DNA of 35,306 nt from JAEXNA01 sp050486105 (lineage in GTDB: Bacteria > Vulcanimicrobiota > Xenobia > Xenobiales > JADMJV01), in contig JBJHCR010000018.1 of assembly GCA_050486105.1 (NCBI GenBank), positions 1 to 35,306 of the forward strand, given 5' to 3'. Both the position numbers and the translations under genes were made by a program. The first letter of the stretch is position 1. Every line of letters begins with the position of its first letter. Of the stretch, positions 9,301-17,760 are shown in pieces. The notes beneath the pieces were generated by a model, which did no database searches, had not been told where the DNA came from, and worked only from the letters and a program-made list of their open reading frames with translations.

Positions 9301-9601
9301 CCTTTCGGGCACTGAAGCACTGTTGTTGTCCCCGGAAATCACCGACCGTCTGGCTCAAGACGCCACCTTGTGGCGAAAATTGAGAACCGGATTCTTAAGT
9401 TGGGATCGCGAACGTTCTGTGGCCATCTTGAATCCGGGTCACAATCTTGGCAAAACCCTAGCAAAAAGGTTCAGCCAAGATCCCGGTTGGTCGTTGATCT
9501 TTGCCAGCGCCCTCTACTCCACCATCAACCGAGGCTTAGAAGAGGTGGAAGATCATCACGAGAGGGTCTTCCTGGAGAACCTAGTGGAGTGCTGCGACTG
9601 A
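6335..9601 (+). CDS. Large degenerate GHKL-fold partner protein (pseudo-ATPase)
   Basis: At 1088 aa, this overlaps the HSP90-like gene by ATGA. Residues about 48-140 align by eye with the GHKL domain of its neighbour. LQWIQALVAAEAQEILV matches RELIQNAMDAGTQSIEV, but Glu, Asn and Asp are replaced by Gln51, Ala55 and Ala58. IKFDGPGY matches IRDFGEGM, and LSLGWLSASSLKPSRLAI matches FGIGFVSVFSLKPELVLV. The C-terminal 60 residues, beginning ILNPGHNLGKTL, also resemble the neighbour's end (LLDVDHPLVRKAF). Between them lie roughly 800 residues without a domain I recognise, including a charged helical segment near 660-710. There is no signal peptide or membrane helix. I infer a paralogue that lost nucleotide binding and works as a structural or regulatory partner of the upstream ATPase. 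Confidence 0.75.
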   Translation: MTKVAPTNPFNDYVFINATPSDRGAFSLALEQALDKLEKFQLPEPSHFILQWIQALVAAEAQEILVTVEHKGVAFTTETSLTIKFDGPGYSARELDSLYDHVFLSGRDRKIDRLRELSLGWLSASSLKPSRLAIQSNGYFRLRQESGKRVDDRCGKATEDINVGGKSWNALEVTARGMQQIKELIELRCGDVPIKFTVNGQAPNSSQEGVGVPWPNRRFQNGPTRGVMGATYGGSASSQLAFLRYGVNFVSRPEPTLQPPIIARVDDPTLSKNVSQTDVVKDDAYEDFLARLRVEMKTMGIALTGKNIPSYQRDSLNKYIQSYIASHLDPRALDDPERLALMGVEYERLLKFPVFCSNRGIHRSLMELYTLYQERGCLLYCTSSQARALNWEGVLLVIEPGEATVVRKFCPNLIEVTLNDVRNFNRQGAQSPTFPIGARQTIVERQQLKVGNREYLLLLPDIYPTGLASLTLQGAPNTMPVREVPLTLSIAYQDFPHPDFDEVQHLKQALPAACRELLLKLCDRLQQQTQSEDFARLRHAELACELLNFELSQPEHVGLRPDQLHQVLPPLVNSAPLIGLEDGHLVSLEDLRTYMKLVPDTFLGGAFIQGLESGALDPMPEATKLLHRLFTSQQLTPTDRVRNRLADDSDLKMQFRRQTLIRGLTRHPNPAAQIAQFAKAAEAELAEIARLEKEYKEALEGKHLFVQPDEERLRSLSEVQDEPLLASFDLLGSEVDIAHSTEFSTTNHGQTVPLGPPPLPSQERDIEHCRELRTSFLTDFDALHIERRENSFALHLASLKPERSDGVVFLLCGDQAQALKHELPVEGFIRVCPTLNIKAERLLHDSLEQLIVRAVATFAEGQLESRKRRQLRDWLHCVGCQEPERLLQAEHRSQDLFDLATVPSLGGKFLTWRSLKEQYERTGQLLYWDSLKPGLPCPSREIVLLSGPLNKEVLHRLGFERLARWTSETEEQEIFEVLYRSSRRDLTSILSGTEALLLSPEITDRLAQDATLWRKLRTGFLSWDRERSVAILNPGHNLGKTLAKRFSQDPGWSLIFASALYSTINRGLEEVEDHHERVFLENLVECCD

Positions 9602-9619
9602 GGGTGAGGCTCGAAAACA

Positions 9620-10864
9620 TCAAGGACTCGGAAGGCAGCCCTCGATGCAACGGACCGTGTCCCGGGCTATCAGCAATTCTTCGTCGGTTTTAACTAGGTA
9701 AGCCGCTAGCTTGGAATCCTCTGTGCTGATCCGTCGTGACCGATCTCCTTGGCTATTCAGGTCCTCGTCCAGACGACAGCCCAGAGACTCTAACCCAGCA
9801 CAAATCTGCGCCCGAATTGCGGCGGAATTCTCTCCGATCCCCCCGGCGAAGACCACCGCATCTGCACCCCCGGGAATTTGGGTCAAATAGGCTCCAATGT
9901 ATTTTCGAACACGGGCGCAAAAAATGTCGATAGCCAAGGTGGCCCGCCGATCGGCGGTTTCGTCTCTCTCTAGTAGGAGATCACGCATGTCTCCGGTCAG
10001 TCCAGAGATACCCAACAACCCCGAGTTCCGATTCAGCAGAGTGTCCACTTCGCTGACCGTGTAGCCCTCAACTTCGCAAAGAAACTCCACCAGAGAGGGA
10101 TCGATGTCCCCAGACCGGGTTCCCATCACCAAACCTTCTAGAGGCGTCATACCCATACTGGTATCCAAGGAGTTCCCTTCGGAGATAGCGCAAGCTGAAC
10201 AGCCATTCCCCAGGTGGAGGCTCACGATGTTCACTTGCTCTCGGGGGATTCCCAATAGTTTGCGATAACGATAAGCGATGTAGCGGTGTGAAGTGCCGTG
10301 AAACCCGTATCGCCTCAGGCCGTGCCGACGATAAAGCTGATACGGAATAGCATAAAGGTAGTTGGAGGCCGGCATGGTGCTGTGGAAGGCGGTGTCGAAT
10401 ACCGCAACCTGTGGCAAACCGGATCCCAGAATCCGCCGAATAGCTTCGATCCCCTTGAGATTAGCCGGATTGTGCAAAGGAGCCAAGCTGATACAATCGC
10501 TTATTCCTTCGAGCACCGATTCGTTGATCAGACAAGACCGCTTAAAGCGTTCCCCCCCGTGCACCACTCGATGACCAGCAGCGTGGATGTCTCCAGGTCC
10601 CTGGAGTTCGCTTATCCCGGAGTCTTCAGAAATAATCCACTCCACGATATCTTCGATGGCACCTCTGTGGTCGCGGATAGGCTTAGATTCCCGCACCACC
10701 ACACGGTCTCGCACTTTATAGGTGAGCACCGACTTTCCCCCGATGCGCTCCACAATACCCGAAGCTAATCTGATGTCGGTGTCCTGCTCTATCCGCTCGA
10801 GATCGGTGGCGACCAGCTGAAACTTCACCGTGGAAGACCCACAATTGAGAACCAAAACGTTCAT
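9620..10864 (-). CDS. ackA: Acetate kinase
   Basis: AckA (414 aa, normal length) interconverts acetate + ATP and acetyl phosphate + ADP. It carries the ASKHA phosphate-binding start VLNCGSSTVKF, then HRVVHGGERF, FDTAFHSTMP, RYGFHGTSHRY, SLHLGNGCS, MGMTPLEGLVMGTRSGDIDP and FAGGIGENSAAIR, all in the expected order. ATG 10864 lies 4 nt after the rapA stop; its Shine-Dalgarno CAGGAG overlaps the end of rapA, so it is the second gene of a rapA-ackA operon. No pta is beside it. It converges with the 1088-aa gene with an 18-bp gap and no obvious terminator between. Confidence 0.97.
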   Translation of the reverse strand: MNVLVLNCGSSTVKFQLVATDLERIEQDTDIRLASGIVERIGGKSVLTYKVRDRVVVRESKPIRDHRGAIEDIVEWIISEDSGISELQGPGDIHAAGHRVVHGGERFKRSCLINESVLEGISDCISLAPLHNPANLKGIEAIRRILGSGLPQVAVFDTAFHSTMPASNYLYAIPYQLYRRHGLRRYGFHGTSHRYIAYRYRKLLGIPREQVNIVSLHLGNGCSACAISEGNSLDTSMGMTPLEGLVMGTRSGDIDPSLVEFLCEVEGYTVSEVDTLLNRNSGLLGISGLTGDMRDLLLERDETADRRATLAIDIFCARVRKYIGAYLTQIPGGADAVVFAGGIGENSAAIRAQICAGLESLGCRLDEDLNSQGDRSRRISTEDSKLAAYLVKTDEELLIARDTVRCIEGCLPSP

Positions 10865-10868
10865 CTCT

Positions 10869-13577
10869 TTACTCCTGACACAAGATCATCCTAACCGAAT
10901 CGAACCGGAAACGTGCCTCCTCGATAGCTGAATACACTGCCTTCCGCTGCTCTTGCAAGGACGCCATGGACTCCTGCAATAAGCCGGTCACCTCAGGGTC
11001 CTCCCCTTCGAGTTCCAAGAGGTGTTCCAGTCGGTCCTGTTCCCCTTGGAAAAAGTCCGAAGCCTGTGTTAGAGCTCGCTTCAAAACCTCAGCCTTAACC
11101 TCTTGCAGATTCTTCTCCAGCCTCAAGTCCAAACTCTCTCGGAGGGCCCTGGTTCTTTGCAGTAAGACCTCCACCACTTCACCAGGAAGCCTCTCCAAGC
11201 TTCTCTCATCCACCGGTCCGTGACCGGGCAGGGCGCACTCGAAAAGAACCTGACCCTCAAGATCCACAGAAATCAAGACGCTTTGCCCAGGAAGAATGCG
11301 CTCCACTCCAAGGGCTCCAGCATTGACTGCCTCAAGGACGAACAACACCTGAAAGAGCACTGTGGTCTTCGGTGCCCCCTTCCAACGCGCGGCAGTAGCC
11401 CGACCTACCCCTTCATCCAGGAGCACATCTAGGACTCCATGGACCAGTCTGTGCTCAAAATGAAGAAACTCCACTTCCTCTCGAGAATTGGCCGTTCTTC
11501 GAGCAAAGGTGACCAAGGTGCCTCCCTCGGACAGCCCAGGCAGAGCATCCACAAACATCATATCTCCCGGTTTCATGAGAAAGATCTCGGGGTCGTCGGT
11601 GGACTCGAACGTCACCCCCAAAGAATCCACCAGGTCCGGGAATTCCTTGGTCAAGAGTTGACATAGATGGTGTTGCTCCTCCCTCACTGCGTCACAAAGG
11701 GCCTGACCTGCTTGATCGTTGAAAGACAGGCGATCGACGAGGGGATCCACCGACTCTTCTGCAGCTCGCCGATGCTCTTCGACCACTTCACGCACGGCCT
11801 TGCACCAGTCGGAAAAACCCTCCTGTGGCCCCTTTCCCTCCCAAAATTCGAGCTCGGGCAGAAAACGTTGAAAGAGAGTTTCGGACTCCGTAAGAGGACG
11901 CTCGAAGGCTCCCAATCCTTGATCCAACCAGTCCAGTCTAACGACGCTGGCCTGATGATCGGTGGCAATGGGAACGTGAACTTGAACCTCAGTTCGTTGG
12001 CCGATACGATCCAACCGACCTATCCGTTGCTCTAAGCGTTCCGGATGGCGCGGCAAATCCAACAAGAAAAGGTGATGGGCCACCTGAAAATTCCGTCCTT
12101 CCCCACCGATCTCCGAACAGACCAATATGTCCGCTCCCGCCTCCACCCCGGCCGCGGAGGAAGTCCGATTGAACCAGGCGGCTTGCCGATCGCGCTCCAA
12201 CAAGGACATGGTTTCGTCGAATCGGGCCACCCTCAATCGGGTTTCTCGCTTGATGAGATCCCACCACTGCCGAACCTGTTCGGGAGTCCGAACCATCAGC
12301 AGGGCCTTCTTACCATCGGCAGCCAGGCTTTGCAGTTGCTGCAACACACCGGTTTGCCGCTCTGCCTCACCCTCATAAGGGCTGCGTCGCAAAGCCCTTC
12401 CGGGGAAGAGGGAGCCTAAGCGCCCCCGGCGGTTGCGGATGAGACTACGTCCCAGACCATGGCGGTCCGCCAAACGTTCCGCCACTTCGGTTCGACGACC
12501 GTCTCGAAGCAATCCCAACAGGTCACCTTGATTCGGAAACAAGTGAACGAGCCGCTCTTCGAGTTCCGTGCTCGATTCGTCGGCTTCTAGCCTGCGTCCG
12601 AATTCTGCCACCATCTTCCATTCTTGGGCAGAATCTTCCAGGCGCCGCAAATCGCGATATCTGATGGGATCCAGCAAATTCAGGAGACGAAACAGCCCCT
12701 CTTCATCACCCAAGGAAGGGGTAGCCGTCAGCAGCAGCACCGCTCGGCTTCGAGCCGCCAAGTTAGCCACTGGCCGACCTGTGCAACGGTGAGCTTCGTC
12801 CACCACCAGTAAATCTCGGATCAAGTTTCTAGGAACGTCGTCGAGATCTTCGGTGGCCACCAAAAGATCCTGGGGATGCTCTTCGGCCTCGGGGTCGAAA
12901 AGGTTCAAGGGACGAGCAAACCTCCGGTAGAACTCAGCCAACCATTGTCCAGTGAGAGCTCTTGGAGCAACCACCAGGATCGAGCTAACTCTTTCCAGGG
13001 CCGCCATACGAACGGCGATCAGGCCGGCCTCGATAGTCTTTCCCAAACCCACTTCGTCGGCCAACAACACCCGTGGGCGCCACATAGTGGCCACTCTTTC
13101 ACTGACGTACAACTGATGTGGCAGCAACTCTACTCGAGCCGAGCCCAAACCGCGCCGAGGTTGACTGCGCCCAAAAGAGCGCAATGCGAGCGCCGAACGT
13201 CGCCGAATAAAATCTGCTGGACTACCGATTCTCCCCAAAGCGAGATCGCCAAACGGGTCAGATAGCTCCGAATCGAAGTGGAGGTCGGCTTCGGTGACCT
13301 TGAGGCCAGAAGAGCATTCGAATTCCCAAAGTCCCTGCACCTCTTCTACTCCGACCACCGCCTCACGAGTACCGTCCTGCAGCAACAGCAAGTCCCCCGA
13401 CTGGGGTCGATATCGGACCACAGCTTCCGAACCCACGCTGTAGGTGCGCTCTTCGTCGGTGCGAGGAAAATGGACAAACAGTCGACGACCCGAGCGCTCG
13501 GCGATAGTACCAAGACCCAATTGGGGCTCTGAAGGCACATACACTCGTTGACCCGGAGCGGGTTTCCAATCGATCAT
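10869..13577 (-). CDS. rapA: RNA polymerase-recycling SWI2/SNF2 ATPase RapA (HepA)
   Basis: The 902-aa protein is close to E. coli RapA in length (968 aa) and plan. An N-terminal Tudor-like region (PGQRVYVPSEPQLGLGTIAE) is followed by the Snf2 ATPase core: LLADEVGLGKTIEAGL (Walker A), LLVVDEAHRC (DEAH box) and LLLTATP. Then come LVCSEIGGEGRNFQ and EQRIGRLDRIGQ (motifs V and VI), which are near-diagnostic for RapA. The family rebinds and recycles stalled RNA polymerase. ATG 13577 is chosen because the protein then begins where RapA does; the frame stays open to 13634 with only a TTG. The gene is divergent from the DUF6941-like gene by 62 bp and co-transcribed with ackA. Confidence 0.93.
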   Translation of the reverse strand: MIDWKPAPGQRVYVPSEPQLGLGTIAERSGRRLFVHFPRTDEERTYSVGSEAVVRYRPQSGDLLLLQDGTREAVVGVEEVQGLWEFECSSGLKVTEADLHFDSELSDPFGDLALGRIGSPADFIRRRSALALRSFGRSQPRRGLGSARVELLPHQLYVSERVATMWRPRVLLADEVGLGKTIEAGLIAVRMAALERVSSILVVAPRALTGQWLAEFYRRFARPLNLFDPEAEEHPQDLLVATEDLDDVPRNLIRDLLVVDEAHRCTGRPVANLAARSRAVLLLTATPSLGDEEGLFRLLNLLDPIRYRDLRRLEDSAQEWKMVAEFGRRLEADESSTELEERLVHLFPNQGDLLGLLRDGRRTEVAERLADRHGLGRSLIRNRRGRLGSLFPGRALRRSPYEGEAERQTGVLQQLQSLAADGKKALLMVRTPEQVRQWWDLIKRETRLRVARFDETMSLLERDRQAAWFNRTSSAAGVEAGADILVCSEIGGEGRNFQVAHHLFLLDLPRHPERLEQRIGRLDRIGQRTEVQVHVPIATDHQASVVRLDWLDQGLGAFERPLTESETLFQRFLPELEFWEGKGPQEGFSDWCKAVREVVEEHRRAAEESVDPLVDRLSFNDQAGQALCDAVREEQHHLCQLLTKEFPDLVDSLGVTFESTDDPEIFLMKPGDMMFVDALPGLSEGGTLVTFARRTANSREEVEFLHFEHRLVHGVLDVLLDEGVGRATAARWKGAPKTTVLFQVLFVLEAVNAGALGVERILPGQSVLISVDLEGQVLFECALPGHGPVDERSLERLPGEVVEVLLQRTRALRESLDLRLEKNLQEVKAEVLKRALTQASDFFQGEQDRLEHLLELEGEDPEVTGLLQESMASLQEQRKAVYSAIEEARFRFDSVRMILCQE

Positions 13578-13639
13578 GGCGCTCCGCTTCCAACCCCCAG
13601 GGCAGGATCCTCCTAAGGGAAAGCTGAAGCCCAACCATT

Positions 13640-14089
13640 ATGAAAATTGACGCTCTACTCTGCGATTACGCCACTGTGCGCGAAGGTCTCTTGCATATCT
13701 TGGGCGGGGGAATCAACCGTCTATGGCGGGAGGAATATCCCGCCAACCTCGGAGTCAGCTTGGCTCTTCTCTTCGAAGTTCACCCCACGGAAATGAACTC
13801 TGAGCACAGTCTGAGTGTGGTTCTGATCGACGAAGACGGACTGCAGTTCGGCCACGTCAACGCCGACTTCCACATCTCGGCCGAGCCCGGCAAAGGCCGC
13901 CCTGGAGAGAATCTTATCCTGCCTCTGGTGGTCCCCCTTCAGCAAGTGGTACTGTCTAAACCGGGGGCCTACTCTGTCGAAATTCTCATCGACGGACAGC
14001 ACAAACGGTCATTAACGGTGCTGGCAACCCACCCTCGCGAGGGAGACCGGCGCCAACGAGGGCGAACAGGAGGAGGACCTACCGAATGA
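13640..14089 (+). CDS. DUF6941-like protein
   Basis: A 149-aa cytoplasmic protein beginning MKIDALLCDYATVREGLLHILGGGINRLWR, which I recognise as the pattern of the DUF6941 family (mostly actinobacterial, function unknown). The remainder is predicted beta-rich: LGVSLALLFEV, HSLSVVLIDEDG and GAYSVEILIDG. It ends in a charged, disordered tail. The last 4 nt overlap the start of the secreted metallopeptidase gene (ATGA), so the two are coupled. The gene diverges from rapA. Family assignment is from memory of the motif, without a search. Confidence 0.75.
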   Translation: MKIDALLCDYATVREGLLHILGGGINRLWREEYPANLGVSLALLFEVHPTEMNSEHSLSVVLIDEDGLQFGHVNADFHISAEPGKGRPGENLILPLVVPLQQVVLSKPGAYSVEILIDGQHKRSLTVLATHPREGDRRQRGRTGGGPTE

Positions 14090-14949
14090 CAAACTCTTTA
14101 AAAGCGGCCTTGCTCCTACTGCTCGTTGCTGCCTTGATTTGCCCTGCCGCCTCTCAACGAAAGAAGGCGCCTTCAGGATGGACTGTTCTGGGCACGGTGG
14201 AAGGCCTCAACGGGGACGACTGGTACACCAAGAAAACCAGGACTTGCCAAGCCTGGGTTCGCGGAGAAGACCTAGACTATATTGCTCCTATTGTCGATGG
14301 TCTGGATGCTTCTTACGAAGCCAATGCAGCCTTCATGGGTTTTCGTGCCGTAGGCCCGCTGGAATTCTATTTCTTCCCTATGAGCGAACCGGCCCACACT
14401 CATCCCAAGTTCGCCTCTCGCCTTTCGCGACACACCAGAGCCGCCGGTGCTGCCCTTTCTGGAACCAACATGTGCGTGGTCAACCTCGGCAGTCAACAGC
14501 AAGCCACCCCATATCGTCCCTGGGAGATCGAAGCCACTTGCCGCCACGAAATGAATCATCTTTTCGCCTTCCAAAGAGTGGACCGACCCGGTTGGTCGTG
14601 GTTCCTGGAAGCCATTGCCGAAAACATCGAGCAAACGGTGCTCCCACCTACCTCTCAGATGAAGGTTAACGATTACCGTGAGTATCTCCGTGGCTATGAG
14701 AACAAAGACTCGTCTTGGGCCGCCTTGACGGACGAACGCAACAGCGATGATGTGGACTCCTACCGAGATTTCGGGAATCTCCTCTCCTCTATCGTCTCTT
14801 TTCTCCAGGCGAAGTACGGCAAAGACGCAATAGCTAAGATCCTCAGAGCGGCCCCAGGGCAATCCGTAGACCAAGCCATGCAGCAGGCCTTAGGCCGCTC
14901 GGTGAAGGACCTAGAGCAAGAATGGAAGCAGTTTTATGGGATGAAGTGA
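14086..14949 (+). CDS. Secreted gluzincin-type metallopeptidase-like protein
   Basis: A 287-aa protein with a clear Sec signal peptide (Leu-rich h-region at residues 5-17, ending near PAASQ). The zinc-binding HExxH motif is CRHEMNHLF (His154, Glu155, His158). A downstream Glu in WFLEAIAENIE (Glu175) can be the third ligand, as in the peptidase-MA/gluzincin group. The C-terminal part, AIAKILRAAPGQSVDQAMQQALG followed by LEQEWKQFYG, is the usual helical end of that group. It is translationally coupled to the DUF6941-like gene. The likely site of action is the periplasm or outside the cell; the substrate is unknown. Confidence 0.82.
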   Translation: MTNSLKAALLLLLVAALICPAASQRKKAPSGWTVLGTVEGLNGDDWYTKKTRTCQAWVRGEDLDYIAPIVDGLDASYEANAAFMGFRAVGPLEFYFFPMSEPAHTHPKFASRLSRHTRAAGAALSGTNMCVVNLGSQQQATPYRPWEIEATCRHEMNHLFAFQRVDRPGWSWFLEAIAENIEQTVLPPTSQMKVNDYREYLRGYENKDSSWAALTDERNSDDVDSYRDFGNLLSSIVSFLQAKYGKDAIAKILRAAPGQSVDQAMQQALGRSVKDLEQEWKQFYGMK

Positions 14950-15016
14950 CCAATGGAGCCTCAGCTTCCAGTTTTCTCTAAAGGGAATCCGTGAAGCCAA
15001 CCAGAAAACGGGGTCC

Positions 15017-16654
15017 ATGTCGGGACAGTTCATTTTCACTATGTATGGTCTGGAGAAGACCATTGATCACAAAAAGATTCTCAAAGGGATCAACCTCTCT
15101 TTCTACCCCGGGGCAAAGATCGGAGTCTTGGGCGCCAACGGAGCCGGTAAGTCCACCGTGTTGCGGATCATGGCCGGAGTCGACAAGAACTTCGAAGGCA
15201 AGGCCGAGCCCGCTCCCGGCACTACGGTGGGATACGTCCCTCAAGAGCCCCAACTCGACTCAGCTAAGACCGTGCGCGAGAACATTCGTGCCGGGGCGGT
15301 AGAGCTCGTGGCCCTGCTGGACGAATTCGACGGCATCAACAATCGCCTGGCCGAAGTGACCGACCCAGACGAAATGGAAAAGCTCCTCGATCGCATGGGA
15401 CAGGTTCAGGACGAAATCGAAACCAAAGGGGGCTGGGAGATCGATCGCTTCATCGAAATGGCCGCCCAGGCTATGTATCTTCCTCCCCTGGACGAAGGGG
15501 TGGACCACCTCTCCGGCGGCGAAAAGCGTCGAGTGGCTCTGTGCAAAGTGCTCCTTCAGAAGCCGGACCTGCTGCTGCTCGACGAGCCTACCAACCATTT
15601 GGATGCCGAATCTGTCGCTTGGTTGCAGAACCACTTGGTGGAGTACGAAGGCACTGTGGTTTTTGTCACTCACGACCGCTACTTCTTGGACCAGGCGGCC
15701 GCTTGGATCTTAGAGATGGACAACGGGTACGGCTACCCCTGGAAAGGAAACTACTCTTCCTGGGTAGAGCAGAAAGAAAAACAACTGGCTCAAAAGGAGA
15801 AGACCGAAAGCGCTCTCCGAAGACAGCTTAAACGCGAGCTCAGATGGGCCCAGATGTCCTCTGGTGACCGCCGACAAAGAAATAAAGCTAGGCTGAAGAG
15901 ATATGAAGAGATCCTGAGCAAAGCCCGAACCGAGGACGACCGACCCGAGAACAGCTTGGTCATTCCCCCAGGCTCCGAGCTCGGCAATTTGGTGGTAGAA
16001 TTCGAGAATGTCAGCAAAGGGTTCGACGGGCGAACCTTGGTTAAAGATCTCAGTTTCAGTCTGCCCCGGGGGGGGATCGTGGGCATCATCGGTCCCAACG
16101 GGGCCGGAAAGACAACTCTCTTCCGAATGATCGTTGGCACCGAGCAGCCTGACGAAGGGATCATCCGCATTGGAGAAACGGTAGAGTTGGCCTACGTGGA
16201 TCAAACCCGAGAACACCTCAAGGGCGACCGGGCGGTGTGGCAAGAGATTTCCGACGGTCTCGATGAAATCAAACTGGGCAACAAGACTGTTTCGGCCCGA
16301 GCCTACGCTGCCCGTTTCAACTTCAGCGGCTCAGATCAGCAGAAGAAGGTCGGCGAGCTCTCGGGTGGAGAACGCAATCGAGTTCACTTAGCCAAACTCC
16401 TCCATCAGGGTGGCAACCTGTTGCTCCTGGACGAGCCCTCAAACGACCTCGATGTGGCTACTCTGCGCGCCCTGGAGCAAGCCCTTTTGGATTTTGCAGG
16501 CTGTGCCGTAGTCATCTCCCACGATCGCTGGTTCCTGGACCGAATCACCACTCATATCCTGGCTTTTGAAGGTGACAGCAAGGTCACGTTCTTCCACGGC
16601 AACTATTCGGAGTATGAGGATTTCCGAAAGGGGCGCGTGGCAAGTCCTTTATGA
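15017..16654 (+). CDS. ettA: ABC-F translation factor EttA
   Basis: EttA (545 aa; E. coli 555) is the ABC-F ATPase that binds the ribosomal E site and gates elongation by energy state. It starts MSGQFIFTMYGLEK and has two ABC cassettes. The first has GANGAGKST, LSGGEKRRVALCKVLL and LLLDEPTNHLDAESV. The second has GPNGAGKTT, LSGGERNRVHLAKLL and LLLDEPSNDLDVATL. The arm and linker region typical of EttA lies between. There are no membrane segments. ATG 15017 has only a modest GGGG upstream. Its stop overlaps the following GAF-GGDEF gene by 4 nt (ATGA), so the two proteins are made together. Confidence 0.95.
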   Translation: MSGQFIFTMYGLEKTIDHKKILKGINLSFYPGAKIGVLGANGAGKSTVLRIMAGVDKNFEGKAEPAPGTTVGYVPQEPQLDSAKTVRENIRAGAVELVALLDEFDGINNRLAEVTDPDEMEKLLDRMGQVQDEIETKGGWEIDRFIEMAAQAMYLPPLDEGVDHLSGGEKRRVALCKVLLQKPDLLLLDEPTNHLDAESVAWLQNHLVEYEGTVVFVTHDRYFLDQAAAWILEMDNGYGYPWKGNYSSWVEQKEKQLAQKEKTESALRRQLKRELRWAQMSSGDRRQRNKARLKRYEEILSKARTEDDRPENSLVIPPGSELGNLVVEFENVSKGFDGRTLVKDLSFSLPRGGIVGIIGPNGAGKTTLFRMIVGTEQPDEGIIRIGETVELAYVDQTREHLKGDRAVWQEISDGLDEIKLGNKTVSARAYAARFNFSGSDQQKKVGELSGGERNRVHLAKLLHQGGNLLLLDEPSNDLDVATLRALEQALLDFAGCAVVISHDRWFLDRITTHILAFEGDSKVTFFHGNYSEYEDFRKGRVASPL

Positions 16655-17760
16655 CAGCCTGTCTGTCGGAATTAGAATTCCAAAAGCTGGTGGCACCTCT
16701 GTCCACCAGTCTCCCGGACTCCGATCAGGAGAATTCGGTGACCACCGTAATCCGAGAGACTCTGAAGTGTGCTCAGAGCTTCGTTCCTTGTGAAGCAGGA
16801 TCCCTGATGCTGCGCCATCCAGATCAGGAGAACGCCTTGGTCTTTGTGGCATCCTTTGGAATTGGCAGCGAAAGCCTCCCTGGAACGGTGCTTCCAGCAG
16901 GCAAGGGAGTCGCGGGCCAAGTCTTTTTGAGTGGAGTACCGGCCATGACCAATCGGCCGGCCAAAGAAAAAACTTTCTACCAAGAGATCGACAAGCTGAC
17001 TCAGCATCAAACCGAGACTCTGCTCTGCGTGCCCCTGAAGGCTTTCGGACGCCCGGTAGGAGTGCTCAGTCTGCTCAACTCCGCCAAAGGGGAATTTTTA
17101 GAAAGCGACCTATCCCTACTAACCATTTTCGGTGAATACCTGACCCAGTCCATCGAACTCCTGATCGAAGCCCGACGTCATCGGGAAGCCGCTCTCAGAG
17201 ATCATCTGACAGGACTCTACAACGACAGGTTTCTGTATCGCTATGTTCGAGACGCCATTGAGGCGGCTTTAGCTGAAGGCAGCGATCTCGGAATGATTTT
17301 TCTCGACCTCGACCATTTCAAGGAAGTGGTCGACACTCACGGTCACTTGGTCGGGTCTCAAGCCCTGCGCGAGATTGGTCATTTGATTGGGCGGATCTCT
17401 AACTTGCACGAGGGGATCGCGGCTCGCTATGGAGGGGACGAATATGTGGTGATCCTTCCAGGCGGAAAACCTGAGAGCATCGCTCGCTTGGCCGAAGCCC
17501 TCAGGCAAGAAATCGAGAAGGCCGTGCTGATCTGCGAAGGGGAGCCTGGGAGTGAGCCAATTCGAATCCAAGGGACCATCACTTCTTCTGTGGGCATGGC
17601 TTGCTTGAGTTCCTTGTCAGCGAGATCCGAAGATCCCGACAAGCTTCGGCAACTGCTGATAAAAGAAGCGGACCTAGCGATGTATGTGGCCAAAGCCCAG
17701 GGGAAAAATCGAGTCTACTACTCCCACGGTAGTCCCAGCCCTACTCCTGGGTTGACCTGA
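16651..17760 (+). CDS. GAF-GGDEF diguanylate cyclase
   Basis: A 369-aa cytoplasmic protein. The GAF domain spans roughly residues 25-175 (CEAGSLMLRHPDQENALVFVASFG, then PAGKGVAGQVFLSG, then ETLLCVPLKAFGRPVGVLSLLN). A GGDEF domain follows: RDHLTGLYNDRFL, IFLDLDHFKEVVDTHGHLVG and an A-site RYGGDEYVVILPG. GGDEY is a tolerated active-site variant, so synthesis of cyclic di-GMP is likely. The residues at the inhibitory-site position read LHEG instead of RxxD, so product inhibition is probably absent. The gene overlaps ettA by 4 nt and overlaps the convergent engB by 20 bp. Confidence 0.92.
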   Translation: MTACLSELEFQKLVAPLSTSLPDSDQENSVTTVIRETLKCAQSFVPCEAGSLMLRHPDQENALVFVASFGIGSESLPGTVLPAGKGVAGQVFLSGVPAMTNRPAKEKTFYQEIDKLTQHQTETLLCVPLKAFGRPVGVLSLLNSAKGEFLESDLSLLTIFGEYLTQSIELLIEARRHREAALRDHLTGLYNDRFLYRYVRDAIEAALAEGSDLGMIFLDLDHFKEVVDTHGHLVGSQALREIGHLIGRISNLHEGIAARYGGDEYVVILPGGKPESIARLAEALRQEIEKAVLICEGEPGSEPIRIQGTITSSVGMACLSSLSARSEDPDKLRQLLIKEADLAMYVAKAQGKNRVYYSHGSPSPTPGLT

